DNA of 64,000 bases. Origin: Candidatus Vesicomyosocius sp. SY067_SCS001 (GTDB lineage Bacteria > Pseudomonadota > Gammaproteobacteria > PS1 > Pseudothioglobaceae). The stretch's first letter is position 1; each line of letters starts with the position of its first letter. Below the pieces are notes generated by a model. That model did no database searches, was not told where the DNA came from, and saw only the letters and a list, made by a program, of their open reading frames with translations. Positions 10,971 to 21,624 of the stretch are shown one piece after another. The stretch is taken from the NCBI RefSeq assembly GCF_014706615.1, contig NZ_CP054877.1, forward strand, positions 930,001-994,000. Direction: 5' to 3'. The position numbers and the translations under genes are program-made.

Positions 10971-11819
10971 ATGAACGAGTTCTTTATAACTATTTGGAGC
11001 ATTATTGAACGCTTAGTTTGGTCAGATTGGATAATCATTGCTATTTTAGCTATATTCATAATACTAGGATTTAAGCGTGGACTAGCAAAAGAGCTAATTA
11101 ACTTAAGTTTTTTATTACTAGCAATGTTAATTGCATTGTTGTTTTACCAAATATTAGCTACAAGTTCACTTATAATTTGGCTAACACCATCACATCAATC
11201 TCATTTAACTATCTCATTTGGAATAATTTTTATTTGTATTGTAATTATCAAAAAATTAAGTTACAAACTAACACAACTTTCTTTAACCATTGATAATCCT
11301 TGTGTACTAAACAAACTATTTGCACTAACGATTCTTTTCACGGCAATTACAATATTTAGCTGTCATCACCTAGATATTATAGGTGGATTAGATATTATAG
11401 AAATGCTTATTGGTAATAAATATATTCGTATAAGTTTATCATTTATTATTTTATTTAGTTCTATTTTTGGTATTTTTACTTTTATATCAAAAATATTAAA
11501 CATTTCTATTGATAAAACAAAACCTTGTTTCTTATTATCTTTTTTCGAGAAAATACTTAAAATTTTACAAGCAATAGACATTAAACTTAATGCAAGAAAT
11601 ATTAACAGCATCCAAAACAGTGTATTAGGTTCAATGATGGGATTAATTAAAGCCAACTTAGTAATTTTAATCATAGTGTTAATGTTACAAAATATTAGTT
11701 GGGTTTCACAACAATATTATTGGATTGAAACAAATGGTGCTTTAAAAATATTTCAAGATATAGCCTCAAATATCAAACCTGAATTGTCGCAATACTTGCT
11801 GTTTATTAACAATAATTAA
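10971..11819 (+). CDS. cvpA: CvpA family membrane protein, enlarged
   Basis: CvpA proteins are inner-membrane proteins linked to colicin V export and to the envelope stress response. Residues 18-60 (WIIIAILAIFIILGFKRGL, KELINLSF) match the family N-terminus, and residues about 215-282 (VLGSMMGLIKANLVILIIV, then a W-hydrophobic tail) match its C-terminus. The protein is 282 residues, about 110 more than usual. A second membrane block at about 150-185 resembles the one at about 78-105, as if an internal part were duplicated. The start has a strong AGGAGG element. Its place between folC and purF is the conserved one. Confidence 0.8.
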   Translation: MNEFFITIWSIIERLVWSDWIIIAILAIFIILGFKRGLAKELINLSFLLLAMLIALLFYQILATSSLIIWLTPSHQSHLTISFGIIFICIVIIKKLSYKLTQLSLTIDNPCVLNKLFALTILFTAITIFSCHHLDIIGGLDIIEMLIGNKYIRISLSFIILFSSIFGIFTFISKILNISIDKTKPCFLLSFFEKILKILQAIDIKLNARNINSIQNSVLGSMMGLIKANLVILIIVLMLQNISWVSQQYYWIETNGALKIFQDIASNIKPELSQYLLFINNN

Positions 11820-11831
11820 GGATTAAGTATT

Positions 11832-13349
11832 ATGTGTGGTATTGTTGGTATTTTATCTACTACTAAAAAAGATATAGCTATTTATATTTATGATGCGTTA
11901 ACTATTCTACAGCACCGTGGTCAAGATGCAGCAGGTATTGTAACTGCCTATAAAGGACGTTTTTATATGCGTAAATCAAACGGCCTAGTTAAAAACGTCT
12001 TTAGAACTAAACACATGACACAATTATTAGGTGATATGGGTATTGGACATGTGCGTTATCCTACTTCAGGAAGTTCCTCCAATGCAGAAGTGCAACCTTT
12101 CTATGTTAACTCTCCATATGGTATTACATTTGCACATAACGGTAACCTAACTAATACTAAACAATTATCTCAAGAATTATTTGAACAAGACCTTCGTCAT
12201 ATTAACACCAATTCTGATTCAGAAATTTTACTGAATGTATTTGCCAGTGAATTAGCTAAACTACAAAAACAACGTATTAACGAGTCTGATATTTTTAACT
12301 CTGTCTCACAAGTACACAAGCGTGTACGAGGTGCTTATGCAGCCATTGGTATGATTCCAGGATATGGTATTTTTGGCTTTAGAGACCCAAATGGCATTCG
12401 TCCACTTATTCTTGGTAAACGCATCACCAAAAGTGGCACTAAATATATGTTGGCTTCTGAAAGTGTAGCACTTAGAGCTCTAGGTTATAAAATTACTCAA
12501 GATATAAAACCGGGTGAAGCAGTAGTTATTGATAGAAAGGGTAATATATTTATTAAACAATGCACAAAAAAAGCCAAATACTCACTCTGTATATTTGAAT
12601 TTGTATATTTTGCTCGTCCAGATTCAGTAATTGATAATATTTCAGTATATAAATCTCGTTTAAGAATGGGGGAAAAATTAGCCGAAAAAATTCATAAAGA
12701 ATGGGACATTAATAACATTGACGTTGTTATCCCTATCCCTGACACTTCTAGAGTAGCTGCTTTACAACTAGCACATAAATTAGACGTTAAATACAGTGAA
12801 GGATTAATTAGAAATAGATATATTGCTCGTACATTTATCATGCCAGGACAAAAACTTCGCAAAAAATCAGTACGCCAAAAACTCAGTACAATTGAACTTG
12901 AGTTTAAAAACAAAAATGTATTATTGGTCGATGATTCCATTGTACGTGGCACAACCAGTGAGCAAATTGTACAAATGGCTCGTGACGCTGGCGCTAATAA
13001 GGTATTTTTTGCCTCAGCCGCACCTGCTGTACGTTATCCAAATGTATATGGTATTGATATGGCAAGTAATAAAGAACTTATTGCCCACAATAAAAATATC
13101 GATCAAATCTGCAAAGCTATCGGTGCAGACAAGCTAATCTATCAAGATTTAGACGATTTAATCTGGTGCGTACAACAAGGTAATAAGGAAATTAACACAT
13201 TTGATTGCTCTTGTTTTAATGGTCAATATGTGACCAACGATATTGACCAAGACTATCTTGAACATATTGAATTTTTACGAGGAAACTCCACTAAAAAAAA
13301 TAACAATACCTGTGAAGCTTCTGAATTAATTGGTAATGATGTAGAATAG
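11832..13349 (+). CDS. purF: Amidophosphoribosyltransferase
   Basis: PurF makes 5-phosphoribosylamine from PRPP and glutamine, the first committed step of purine synthesis. After the initiator Met comes Cys2 (MCGIVGI), the glutaminase nucleophile, followed by LQHRGQDAAGI and the glutamine site GHVRYPTSGSS. The C-terminal phosphoribosyltransferase domain has VIPIPDTSRVAALQLA and the PRPP loop VLLVDDSIVRGTTSEQIV. At 505 residues it is full length. It follows cvpA by 12 bases and is followed by metZ. Confidence 0.97.
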   Translation: MCGIVGILSTTKKDIAIYIYDALTILQHRGQDAAGIVTAYKGRFYMRKSNGLVKNVFRTKHMTQLLGDMGIGHVRYPTSGSSSNAEVQPFYVNSPYGITFAHNGNLTNTKQLSQELFEQDLRHINTNSDSEILLNVFASELAKLQKQRINESDIFNSVSQVHKRVRGAYAAIGMIPGYGIFGFRDPNGIRPLILGKRITKSGTKYMLASESVALRALGYKITQDIKPGEAVVIDRKGNIFIKQCTKKAKYSLCIFEFVYFARPDSVIDNISVYKSRLRMGEKLAEKIHKEWDINNIDVVIPIPDTSRVAALQLAHKLDVKYSEGLIRNRYIARTFIMPGQKLRKKSVRQKLSTIELEFKNKNVLLVDDSIVRGTTSEQIVQMARDAGANKVFFASAAPAVRYPNVYGIDMASNKELIAHNKNIDQICKAIGADKLIYQDLDDLIWCVQQGNKEINTFDCSCFNGQYVTNDIDQDYLEHIEFLRGNSTKKNNNTCEASELIGNDVE

Positions 13350-13374
13350 AGTTATTTAACAATTTTAAAAATAC

Positions 13375-14541
13375 ATGAAAGACTTAAGCTTTAATACTAA
13401 AGCCATACGCACAGGTTATAGAACTACTACTGAAAAAGAACATTCTGAGGCTATATTTTTAACCTCCAGTTTTGTTTTTAGCTCAGCTGAACAAGCTGCC
13501 AATTGCTTTTCTAAAAAAGATCCAGGAAATATTTATGCACGTTTTACCAATCCTACAGTGGATGCCTTTGAAAAAAAATTAGCTATACTTGAAGGTGCAC
13601 AAGCATGTGTTGCAACTTCATCTGGTATGGCAGCGATCTTTGCAACCATTATGGCATTATTTAAATCAGGTGATCATATTGTTGCTTCGCGCAATATGTT
13701 TGGCACCTCAATTATAATGCTAAATACAATTATTACTAAATTTAACATTGACATTAGTTTTGTCAATTTATCTGACTTATCAGCTTGGGAAAATGCACTC
13801 AAAAATAACACCAAGCTCTTTTTACTTGAAACCCCATCTAACCCGTTAGGTGAGGTTGTGAATATTGACGCACTTAGCAAAATATCAAAAGCCAATAGTA
13901 TTCTGCTAGCAGTTGATAATACAATTCTAAGCCCTGCACTACAAACCCCTATTACTTTAGGTGCTGATATTGTCATACACTCAGCTACTAAATATATTGA
14001 TGGTCAAGGTAGATGTTTAGCAGGTGTTATAGCTGGAAGTACTGATATTATTGAACAAATTCATAAATTTTTACGCACCACAGGTCCTAGTTTAAGTGCC
14101 TTTAATGCTTGGATTGTACTTAAAGGGTTAGACACCTTAAGTCTTAGAATGAAGGCACATTCGGACAATGCTCTCAAACTTGCTATTTGGCTTGAAGCCC
14201 AAGATCAAGTAGAAAAAGTCTATTATTTAGGTCTGCCCTCCCACCCTAATCACAATTTGGCAAAATCCCAGCAATCTGGCTTTGGTGGTATTGTATCGTT
14301 TAAAATTAAAGGTGGGAAAAAATCGGCCTTTAAAATAATTAACGCTACTAATATACTTTCTATTACCGCCAATTTAGGTGATACAAAATCTACCATTACT
14401 CATCCAGCAACAACAACACACGGGCGTTTAACAGATGAAGAAAGACTTAACGCTCATATAACAGATGGATTAATCAGAATATCTGTTGGGCTAGAAGACA
14501 TTAAGGACATCATTGCTGATATTAAGCAGACACTGGTATAA
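13375..14541 (+). CDS. metZ: O-succinylhomoserine sulfhydrylase
   Basis: A PLP enzyme of the Cys/Met metabolism family that turns O-succinylhomoserine and sulfide into homocysteine. The 388-residue protein contains the Y-A-R-F-T-N-P-T motif, the ASSGMAAIFATIMAL-like cofactor loop, and the Schiff-base lysine in HSATKYIDGQGRCLAG; the D-G-Q-G-R pattern is typical of MetZ rather than MetB. Direct use of sulfide would suit a sulfur-oxidising cell. It is adjacent to purF as in Pseudomonas and relatives. The exact substrate (succinyl versus acetyl ester) is inferred from subfamily resemblance. Confidence 0.9.
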   Translation: MKDLSFNTKAIRTGYRTTTEKEHSEAIFLTSSFVFSSAEQAANCFSKKDPGNIYARFTNPTVDAFEKKLAILEGAQACVATSSGMAAIFATIMALFKSGDHIVASRNMFGTSIIMLNTIITKFNIDISFVNLSDLSAWENALKNNTKLFLLETPSNPLGEVVNIDALSKISKANSILLAVDNTILSPALQTPITLGADIVIHSATKYIDGQGRCLAGVIAGSTDIIEQIHKFLRTTGPSLSAFNAWIVLKGLDTLSLRMKAHSDNALKLAIWLEAQDQVEKVYYLGLPSHPNHNLAKSQQSGFGGIVSFKIKGGKKSAFKIINATNILSITANLGDTKSTITHPATTTHGRLTDEERLNAHITDGLIRISVGLEDIKDIIADIKQTLV

Positions 14542-14569
14542 TCTAGATAATTGTTTTACATAGAACACA

Positions 14570-15079
14570 ATGCAAAATTCTTTCTCTTATAATGAATTAA
14601 TTAAATGTGGTGATGGCGAATTGTTTGGATTAGGTAATGCCCAACTGCCAAAGCCTCCTATGCTGATGTTTGATCGTATTAGTCATATTTCCAATGATGG
14701 AGGTGAATACGGCAAAGGTGAAATTATTGCTGAATTAGATATTAATCCTAATTTATGGTTTTTTAAATGTCATTTTAATGAAGACCCAGTTATGCCTGGT
14801 TGCTTAGGACTAGATGCAATGTGGCAATTAATTGGTTTTTATCTTGGATGGTTAGGAGGTACTGGCAGAGGTCGTGCACTCGGTGCTGGTAATATTAAAT
14901 TTGTTGGACAAGTGCTACCAAGTGCAAAAAAATTAACCTACAAGATAGACTTATCACGCGTTATTGCACGCAAATTGTATATGGGTGTAGCCGACGCAAC
15001 CATGGAAGTAGATAGCAAGGTAATTTACGATGCTACCAACCTTAAAGTTGGATTATTTACTGATACTAGCAAAATGTAA
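14570..15079 (+). CDS. fabA: 3-hydroxydecanoyl-ACP dehydratase/isomerase
   Basis: FabA dehydrates 3-hydroxydecanoyl-ACP and isomerises the product, which starts unsaturated fatty acid synthesis. The 169-residue hot-dog protein has the catalytic His in [21 protein letters not shown] and the Asp in the same LGLDAMWQL helix. [12 protein letters not shown] near the N-terminus is also diagnostic. Its TAA overlaps the fabB ATG by one base, so the two are translationally coupled. Confidence 0.97.
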   Translation: MQNSFSYNELIKCGDGELFGLGNAQLPKPPMLMFDRISHISNDGGEYGKGEIIAELDINPNLWFFKCHFNEDPVMPGCLGLDAMWQLIGFYLGWLGGTGRGRALGAGNIKFVGQVLPSAKKLTYKIDLSRVIARKLYMGVADATMEVDSKVIYDATNLKVGLFTDTSKM

Positions 15080-16293
15080 TGCATAGAGTTGTTGTCACAG
15101 GAATGGGAGTTGTTTCCAGTTTAGGTGCAAATTGTGCAGAGGTTCTAAACTCTTTAAAAACCTCTAAATCAGGTATTAAATTTAATGAAACTCAGGAAAA
15201 TATAGGGCTTCGTTCACACCTATCTGGAACAATTTCTGAGATAAATTCAGACGAAATTATTGATAGAAAGATGAAACGCTTTATGGCTGATGCCGCCATT
15301 TACAATGCAGTTGCACTAGACGAAGCAATTAAACAATCAGGCTTAACAAAAGTACAAATCTCAAATGAACGTACTGGACTTATTATGGGTTCTGGTGGAG
15401 CTAGTAACCAAAATATAGTTGAAGCTACCGATATATTACGAAAAAAAGGTATTAAACGCGTTGGTCCTTATCGTGTACCGCGTACAATGGGATCTACAAC
15501 CTCAGCTTGTCTTTCAACTCTATTCAAAATTAAAGGCATTAACTATTCAATCAGTTCTGCCTGCTCAACATCCGCACACTGTATTGGAAATGCCATGGAA
15601 CAAATACAAATGGGCAAACAAGATGTGGTATTTGCTGGTGGTGGTGAGGAACTAGATTGGTCATTAACCATGTTATTTGATGCAATGGGTGCTTTATCTT
15701 CTAAATATAATAAATCCCCTGAGCAAGCATCTCGTGCTTTTGACAAAGAACGAGATGGCTTTATAATTTCTGGTGGTGGTGGTGCTTTAGCGCTTGAATC
15801 ACTAGAATACGCACAAGCTCGAGGCGCAACTATTCTTGCAGAATTAACAGGCTATGGCGCAACTTCCGATGGTTATGATATGGTTGTGCCATCTGGTGAT
15901 GGTGCTAAACGTTGTATGGAAATTGCTATATCAACAGTAAATGGACCTATTAACTACATTAATGCTCACGGCACCTCAACGCCAGTTGGCGATGTAAAAG
16001 AACTAAATGCTATCAAAGAAGTCTTTGGCGATAATATTCCTAATATTAGCTCAACTAAATCACTTTCAGGCCATGCACTAGGTGCGGCTGGTGTGAATGA
16101 ATCAATTTACTCATTACTAATGTTACAAAATAATTTTATGACAAAATCTGTAAATATCAATATACTAGATGAAGCAGCTAAAGGTATGCCAATTATACAA
16201 ACAACAATCAAACAAACATTTAACCGAGTTATGTCGAATAGTTTTGGTTTTGGTGGTACAAATGCTTGTTTAGTCTTCGAAAAATTTAAATAA
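15079..16293 (+). CDS. fabB: 3-oxoacyl-ACP synthase I
   Basis: FabB condenses malonyl-ACP with growing acyl chains and is needed for the unsaturated branch opened by FabA. The 404-residue thiolase-fold protein has the active-site Cys in [14 protein letters not shown], the two histidines in [10 protein letters not shown] and [12 protein letters not shown], and the final [11 protein letters not shown]. It starts with [12 protein letters not shown] at the overlap with fabA. The fabAB pair implies anaerobic-type unsaturated fatty acid synthesis. Confidence 0.97.
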   Translation: MHRVVVTGMGVVSSLGANCAEVLNSLKTSKSGIKFNETQENIGLRSHLSGTISEINSDEIIDRKMKRFMADAAIYNAVALDEAIKQSGLTKVQISNERTGLIMGSGGASNQNIVEATDILRKKGIKRVGPYRVPRTMGSTTSACLSTLFKIKGINYSISSACSTSAHCIGNAMEQIQMGKQDVVFAGGGEELDWSLTMLFDAMGALSSKYNKSPEQASRAFDKERDGFIISGGGGALALESLEYAQARGATILAELTGYGATSDGYDMVVPSGDGAKRCMEIAISTVNGPINYINAHGTSTPVGDVKELNAIKEVFGDNIPNISSTKSLSGHALGAAGVNESIYSLLMLQNNFMTKSVNINILDEAAKGMPIIQTTIKQTFNRVMSNSFGFGGTNACLVFEKFK

Positions 16294-16792
16294 TAAATAT
16301 TAAAATATAACACAAGAATCCATTCTTGGATCATGTTGTAATAACTCAAAGAAAAATTATTTTAATTTTTCTCATAACAACAAAATATATAAGATTACTA
16401 ACGACTATTTAATAAATAACCATATAATACATGTTTAGATTATCTTGTATATTATGGATTATTAGTTCAACATCTTAACTTTGAGTATTTATCCATTTAA
16501 AACAGCACGTACATTATATAACTCTATAAAAAAATTTAGTTTATTTAAATAATATTTTTCCTATCAGTCTTCATCCTTAACATTAATAACAAAAGTAAAA
16601 AACTGACGCACGCTAATTAATACTACCTTGTCTATATCAATCTAAAAAACATAATACGTTAATAAGACCTATCATAGTTAGGATAAAAATAAAAAACATA
16701 GTAATTTGATTATAATCTATACTAATATTGTTTTTCAAATAAAACTATATGAATTAATGTTAACTTACATGTTTTAATTAAATTTAATTAAA
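16294..16792. other. AT-rich spacer between convergent genes
   Basis: About 500 bases between the ends of fabB and secF. A 10-base AT hairpin at about 16349-16371 (AGAAAAATTA / TAATTTTTCT) could help end transcription, and a 7-base CAAGAAT / ATTCTTG hairpin lies near 16313-16328; neither has a clear T run. No reading frame looks coding. Confidence 0.5.
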
Positions 16793-17707
16793 TTAAGGTC
16801 TAGACTTTGATTTCTCAGATGAAAATAAATTTTCCTTTGTAATACCTAACTCAAGAATCATCAAACTTGCAACATAAATAGAAGAATAAGTGCCCACTAC
16901 TACACCAATTAGTAATGCTAAAGAAAAACTATGAATAATCTCACCACCTAAAAAGAACAGTGCCAATAACACCAATAAGGTAGTCAAAGAGGTTGTTATT
17001 GTTCTAGATAGTGTTTGGTTAAGTGCATCATTAATAATCCTAGAGGATTCAATATGATGTGTTAACAAGAAATTCTCACGAATCCGATCAAACACCACAA
17101 TAGTATCATTCAAGGAGTAACCAATAACTGCTAATATAGCAGCCAGTACCGTCAAATCAAACTCGATTTGGAATAATGAAAAAACACCCAAAATAATGAT
17201 AACATCATGAATAAGAGCTGTAATTGAACCCAATGAAAAACGATATTCGAAACGAAATGAAACATAAATCAAAATACCAATCAGGGCATATAACATTGCT
17301 AGACCACTATCATTCGTAAGCTCTTCACCCACTTTAGGACCCACAAATTCAACCCGACGAATATCAACATCACCGCCCAATAAGTAAATAATTTTTGAAC
17401 TTAACTTAGCATTAGAAATTGATTGAGATTCTAAACGAATTAAAATTTCATTAGTTGAACCAAAATATTGAACATTAGCCCTTTTAAAATTTGCATTCAC
17501 CAAAACAGCTCTAATCTCAGCTAAATCAACACTTTGTTGATATCCTACTTCAATTAAAGTACCTCCTTTAAAATCAATGCCTAATTTAAGTCCATTTGTA
17601 GTTAATGAAAAAATACTAGCTGAAATTAATAACACTGAAAATATAATGGCATAAGTACGCTTACCCATGAAGTTAATCGTTGGAATATTTAATACTTTAA
17701 AACTCAT
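16793..17707 (-). CDS. secF: Protein translocase subunit SecF
   Basis: SecF works with SecD to pull exported proteins out of the SecYEG channel using the proton gradient. The 304-residue protein has one N-terminal membrane segment, the periplasmic domain with GIDFKGGTLIEV, and five C-terminal segments including the conserved AVIGYSLNDTIVVFDRIREN with the functional Asp and Arg. Its ATG overlaps the secD stop by four bases. It is the last gene of serS-yajC-secD-secF. Confidence 0.97.
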   Translation of the reverse strand: MSFKVLNIPTINFMGKRTYAIIFSVLLISASIFSLTTNGLKLGIDFKGGTLIEVGYQQSVDLAEIRAVLVNANFKRANVQYFGSTNEILIRLESQSISNAKLSSKIIYLLGGDVDIRRVEFVGPKVGEELTNDSGLAMLYALIGILIYVSFRFEYRFSLGSITALIHDVIIILGVFSLFQIEFDLTVLAAILAVIGYSLNDTIVVFDRIRENFLLTHHIESSRIINDALNQTLSRTITTSLTTLLVLLALFFLGGEIIHSFSLALLIGVVVGTYSSIYVASLMILELGITKENLFSSEKSKSRP

Positions 17708-19551
17708 ATTGAAATATCTTCTAACTTCTTACCACTATATATCTTATTAATTATTGCACGTGAGACAATAATAGCTGTAAACATTGAAGTAATAATACCA
17801 ATTGACAAGGTAATCGCAAAGCCTTTAATTGGGCCAGTACCAAAACTAAATAAAATCAATGCCACAATCAAAGTCGTAATATTAGCATCTAAAATAGTCA
17901 ATAACGCCTTATCATAACCAATTGAAATAGCTTTCTGAAAATTTCTATTCATTCCCATTTCTTCTTTAATACGTTCAAAGATTAACACATTAGCATCAAC
18001 TGCCATACCTACTGTTAACACAATACCTGCAATACCTGGCAGTGTAAGAGTGGCTTGCAATAAAGACAAAATAGATAAAATCATCACTAAATTAAGCGTC
18101 AAAGCCACATTTGCTACCATACCAAATAGTTGATAACGCATAGCCATAAACAATAACACTAAAATAAATCCAACCAATACTGATATAACTCCTTTAATTA
18201 TATTATCTGAACCAAGACTTGGACCAATAGTACGTTCTTCAATAATTTCAATCGGCGCTGAAAGAGAGCCAGCTCTTAATAATAACGCTAAATTACGAGC
18301 CTCTTTAATATTATCAATACCTGTAATCTGAAACCGTGACGAAAATATACCTTGAATTGTAGCAGCATTAATAATATCTCTAGTAGTGGTACGCTTCTTA
18401 ATGGTTTTACCATTTTTAACAAGTGTTTCAACTTTATTCTCAATAAAAACAACTGCCATACGATGGTGCAAGTATCTTTTAGTGGTATTAAACATTGCCC
18501 TACCACCAGTACTATCAAGTGTGATATTAACCATTGGTGTGTTATTTTCTTGATTAATACCAGACGTTGCACCCGTAATATTTTCACCCGTTGTAATCAC
18601 ATGACTTTTTAGCAAAAGTGGACGACCATCTTTAAAATAATAAAGTTTTGAGCCAATCGGTAACCGCCCTGACTGAATAGCTATTTGTGGGTCATTTTTT
18701 TCATCAACCAATCTAAATTCTAAAGTTGCTACCGCACCTAAAATTTCTTTTGCTCTGGCTGTATCTTGTACACCTGGTAGTTGGACAACAATACGTTCCA
18801 GACCTTGCTGTTGAATAATTGGCTCTGCTACGCCTAATTCATTCACTCGATTACGCAACGTTATAATATTTTGTTTAAGCGCACTTCTCTTAGCTTGTTT
18901 TTGTACACTCTCACTAATTCTAATATTTAGTAATAAATCATCTGTATTATTCAGCATAATTAAATCACTCAATTCTGATTTAATTAACTTAGATGCCTCG
19001 TCTTTTAATTCAGATCGCTTAAAATGAATAACAATACTATTACCTTCTTGCTTTATGCTATTATATAATCTATCTTTACGTAATAAAACACGAAGTTCAT
19101 TGTATGCTATATCCATAGAAGCTGAAATTACCGCTTCCATATCAACTTCTAATAAAAAGTGAACACCGCCTCTCAGGTCTAATCCAAGTGACATAGCCTT
19201 ACCACCGATACTTGCCAACCAAACTGGCACAGAAGGTGCCAAATTTAACGCCACCACATAACGCCGACTCAGCGCCTGATTAATAACATCTTTAGCCAAA
19301 AGCTGTTGTGTATTATCCTTAAAACGTACTAAGATCCTTTGATTAATTAATTCAATAGATTTAAACTCAATTTGTTGAATCTTTAATACATTTTTAATTT
19401 TAACCAAATCCTGATCAACAATCAAATTATTACCTGCACTGGACACTTGAAGAGCTAAATCAGAACCAAATATATTAGGTAATGCATACAATATTGAAAA
19501 CAATAAAACAAATACAATTAATGCATTTTTATACCATGAATAATGATTCAT
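17704..19551 (-). CDS. secD: Protein translocase subunit SecD
   Basis: SecD is the larger RND-type partner of SecF. The 615-residue protein has an N-terminal membrane segment, the first periplasmic domain with SLGLDLRGGVHFLLEV, the P1 head with NELGVAEPIIQQQG and IVVQLPGVQD, and a C-terminal bundle with LPGIAGIVLTVGMAVDANVLIFERIKEE, the proton-path motif. The start matches family N-termini (NHYSWYKNALI). It follows yajC by 15 bases. Confidence 0.97.
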   Translation of the reverse strand: MNHYSWYKNALIVFVLLFSILYALPNIFGSDLALQVSSAGNNLIVDQDLVKIKNVLKIQQIEFKSIELINQRILVRFKDNTQQLLAKDVINQALSRRYVVALNLAPSVPVWLASIGGKAMSLGLDLRGGVHFLLEVDMEAVISASMDIAYNELRVLLRKDRLYNSIKQEGNSIVIHFKRSELKDEASKLIKSELSDLIMLNNTDDLLLNIRISESVQKQAKRSALKQNIITLRNRVNELGVAEPIIQQQGLERIVVQLPGVQDTARAKEILGAVATLEFRLVDEKNDPQIAIQSGRLPIGSKLYYFKDGRPLLLKSHVITTGENITGATSGINQENNTPMVNITLDSTGGRAMFNTTKRYLHHRMAVVFIENKVETLVKNGKTIKKRTTTRDIINAATIQGIFSSRFQITGIDNIKEARNLALLLRAGSLSAPIEIIEERTIGPSLGSDNIIKGVISVLVGFILVLLFMAMRYQLFGMVANVALTLNLVMILSILSLLQATLTLPGIAGIVLTVGMAVDANVLIFERIKEEMGMNRNFQKAISIGYDKALLTILDANITTLIVALILFSFGTGPIKGFAITLSIGIITSMFTAIIVSRAIINKIYSGKKLEDISI

Positions 19552-19566
19552 AACAGTTATGTTTAA

Positions 19567-19908
19567 TTAAATTTTAGCGCTCCCTTTTGGCATTTTTTGA
19601 TTAATACCTTGCTTTTGCACCTTAACCACAACACCATTAGCAATTTCTAATATTGCAAAAGATTCATCTACAGAAACAACTTTACCAACTATACCGCCAT
19701 TAGTAACAACCTCATCATCTTTTTTTAAGGCTACTAATAATATTTTATGCTCCTTGGCACGTTTTTGCTGAGGTCTAATCAGTAAAAAATACATCAATGC
19801 AAACATAACCAATAAAAATGGTAACCCACTCCATGAATCTATAATACTACTCTCTGATACTAAACCTTCTGCGAATGCTGGTACAATAATTAAATCTAAT
19901 AAATTCAT
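19567..19908 (-). CDS. yajC: Preprotein translocase accessory subunit YajC
   Basis: A 113-residue protein with one central membrane helix (LPFLLVMFALMYFLLI) followed by the diagnostic RPQQKRAKEHK and a small soluble domain with DEVVTNGGIVGKVV. YajC is part of the SecDF-YajC holo-translocase. The ATG at 19908 has AAGGAG upstream. The upstream gene is serS rather than the more usual tgt. Confidence 0.96.
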   Translation of the reverse strand: MNLLDLIIVPAFAEGLVSESSIIDSWSGLPFLLVMFALMYFLLIRPQQKRAKEHKILLVALKKDDEVVTNGGIVGKVVSVDESFAILEIANGVVVKVQKQGINQKMPKGSAKI

Positions 19909-19930
19909 TTTATCTCCTTATATAAAAAAA

Positions 19931-21220
19931 TTAATTCATAACTTCCAACCCACCCATATAACTCTGTAAAACAGAGGGGATTTTAATACTTCTATCAGCT
20001 TGCTGATAATTTTCCAATACTGCTACTAACGTTCTACCAACTGCTAATCCTGAGCCATTTAATGTGTGTAATAATTCTAATTTATTAGTTTCTTTATTCT
20101 TATATCTTAATTGCAAACGTCGTGCCTGGAAGTCTTCAAAACAAGAACAAGAAGAAATTTCACAAAAAACATTTTGTCCAGGTAGCCACACTTCTAAATC
20201 ATAGGTTTTAGAAGCAGAGAAACCAAGGTCTCCAGCACATAAGCTAATTTTTCTATAAGGCAATTCTAATGCTTGTAAGATATCTTCAGCATGTGTAGTT
20301 AATACTTCTAAAGCTTGGTATGAATCTTGTGCTTTAACTACCTGCACTAACTCAACTTTCTCAAATTGGTGTTGACGAATAAGGCCGCGAGTATATCGTC
20401 CATAACTACCTGCCTCTGATCTAAAACTAGGTGTATGAGTCACAAACTTAAGAGGTAAATCATTCTCTTTAATAATCATATCACGCATCATATTAGTCAC
20501 AGGCACTTCACCAGTTGGAATTAGATACAATGTCTTTGTTTCTCCCTTCTCACCATGCAAATATGTTTTAAATAAATCGGCTTCAAACTTTGGTAACTGA
20601 CCTGTGCAAATCAAGGATTCTGTATTCACTAAATAAGGCACATAAGCCTCAGTATAGCCATTAACTTCACTATGTCGATCTAACATAAATTGTGTCAATG
20701 CGCGATGCAAACGTGCAATTTTTCCAGTCATAACAGAAAATCTAGCGCCAGAAATCTTAACTGCTATCTCAAAATCTAGCCCATACATCGCACCCAAATC
20801 AACATGGTCTTTTACATCAAAATCATACTTACCTAATTTACCCCATTTTGATACCTCAATATTATCCTCTTCAGTTTTACCATTAGGTACAGAATGATGA
20901 GGAATATTAGGCATCGATAAAACAATTACATCAATTTCAGATTGAATCAATTGTAAATTTGATTTTGACAAATTCAACTTAATGCTTAAATCTGAAACAT
21001 TCTTTAATAAAGACTCAATATCTTCACCAGAAGATTTAGCTTTTCCAATCTCCTTAGACTGCATATTGCGTAGATTTTGCAAATTTTGAGTTTCAATTTG
21101 AATTTTTTTTCTACTACTTTCTAATTCAAAAAATTGATCAACATCAAAATAAAAATATCTCTTCTTTAAGGCATTAGCAACAGCTTTCATGTCTAATCTA
21201 AGTTGTTTTTTACTTAACAT
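19931..21220 (-). CDS. serS: Seryl-tRNA synthetase
   Basis: SerRS charges tRNA-Ser. Residues 1-100 form the long antiparallel coiled-coil arm that grips the variable arm of tRNA-Ser ([20 protein letters not shown]). The class II core shows motif 2 in [24 protein letters not shown] and motif 3 in [20 protein letters not shown]. Its 429 residues match the family. The start M-L-S-K-K-Q-L-R is typical. It diverges from a rhodanese gene and heads the yajC-secD-secF group. Confidence 0.97.
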   Translation of the reverse strand: MLSKKQLRLDMKAVANALKKRYFYFDVDQFFELESSRKKIQIETQNLQNLRNMQSKEIGKAKSSGEDIESLLKNVSDLSIKLNLSKSNLQLIQSEIDVIVLSMPNIPHHSVPNGKTEEDNIEVSKWGKLGKYDFDVKDHVDLGAMYGLDFEIAVKISGARFSVMTGKIARLHRALTQFMLDRHSEVNGYTEAYVPYLVNTESLICTGQLPKFEADLFKTYLHGEKGETKTLYLIPTGEVPVTNMMRDMIIKENDLPLKFVTHTPSFRSEAGSYGRYTRGLIRQHQFEKVELVQVVKAQDSYQALEVLTTHAEDILQALELPYRKISLCAGDLGFSASKTYDLEVWLPGQNVFCEISSCSCFEDFQARRLQLRYKNKETNKLELLHTLNGSGLAVGRTLVAVLENYQQADRSIKIPSVLQSYMGGLEVMN

Positions 21221-21303
21221 TGTTATATAATAATTTAATTATATACATTATATTCCTAATTACACCAGGTCTAACTTTAAAAACTAACTTTGGAAATTAT
21301 ACT

Positions 21304-21591
21304 ATGTTTAATTCATTTTCAAGCAACGATGCTTGCCAGCTATTAGCTAATGGCGCTCAATTAGTTGATGTCCGTTCCAGTAATGAATTCGCTCAAGGTG
21401 CACTACCAAATGCAATAAACCTACCATTACAGTCTATTATGAGTGCTGATAGCATCATAGACCGTAATAAAGCTGTTATTCTTTATTGTGTTACAGGTGT
21501 TCGTTCATCAACTGCTAAAAATTATTTAATACAAATGGGTTATAAAAATGTTAACGATTTAGGCTCATTTAAAAATTACAACTGTGAATAA
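21304..21591 (+). CDS. Single-domain rhodanese-like protein
   Basis: A 95-residue rhodanese domain: QLLANGAQLVDVRSSNEFAQGALPNAINLP, then VILYCVTGVRSSTAKNYL with the active-site Cys, and a final G-Y-K-N-V-N-D-L-G-S. Such proteins carry sulfur as a persulfide. The frame stays open upstream into the serS start region, but the ATG at 21304 places the domain at its normal N-terminus and follows a GGA element. Cytoplasmic, with no signal peptide from this start. A role in sulfur transfer fits the inferred sulfur-oxidising lifestyle; the partner is unknown. Confidence 0.85.
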   Translation: MFNSFSSNDACQLLANGAQLVDVRSSNEFAQGALPNAINLPLQSIMSADSIIDRNKAVILYCVTGVRSSTAKNYLIQMGYKNVNDLGSFKNYNCE

Positions 21592-21624
21592 CACAATACA
21601 ATAATAATGGTATAAACTTATACA

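Noticed and set aside
21220-21303. Longer rhodanese start giving an N-terminal hydrophobic segment
   Set aside because: The extra residues come from the serS start region; the ATG at 21304 matches the normal domain start.
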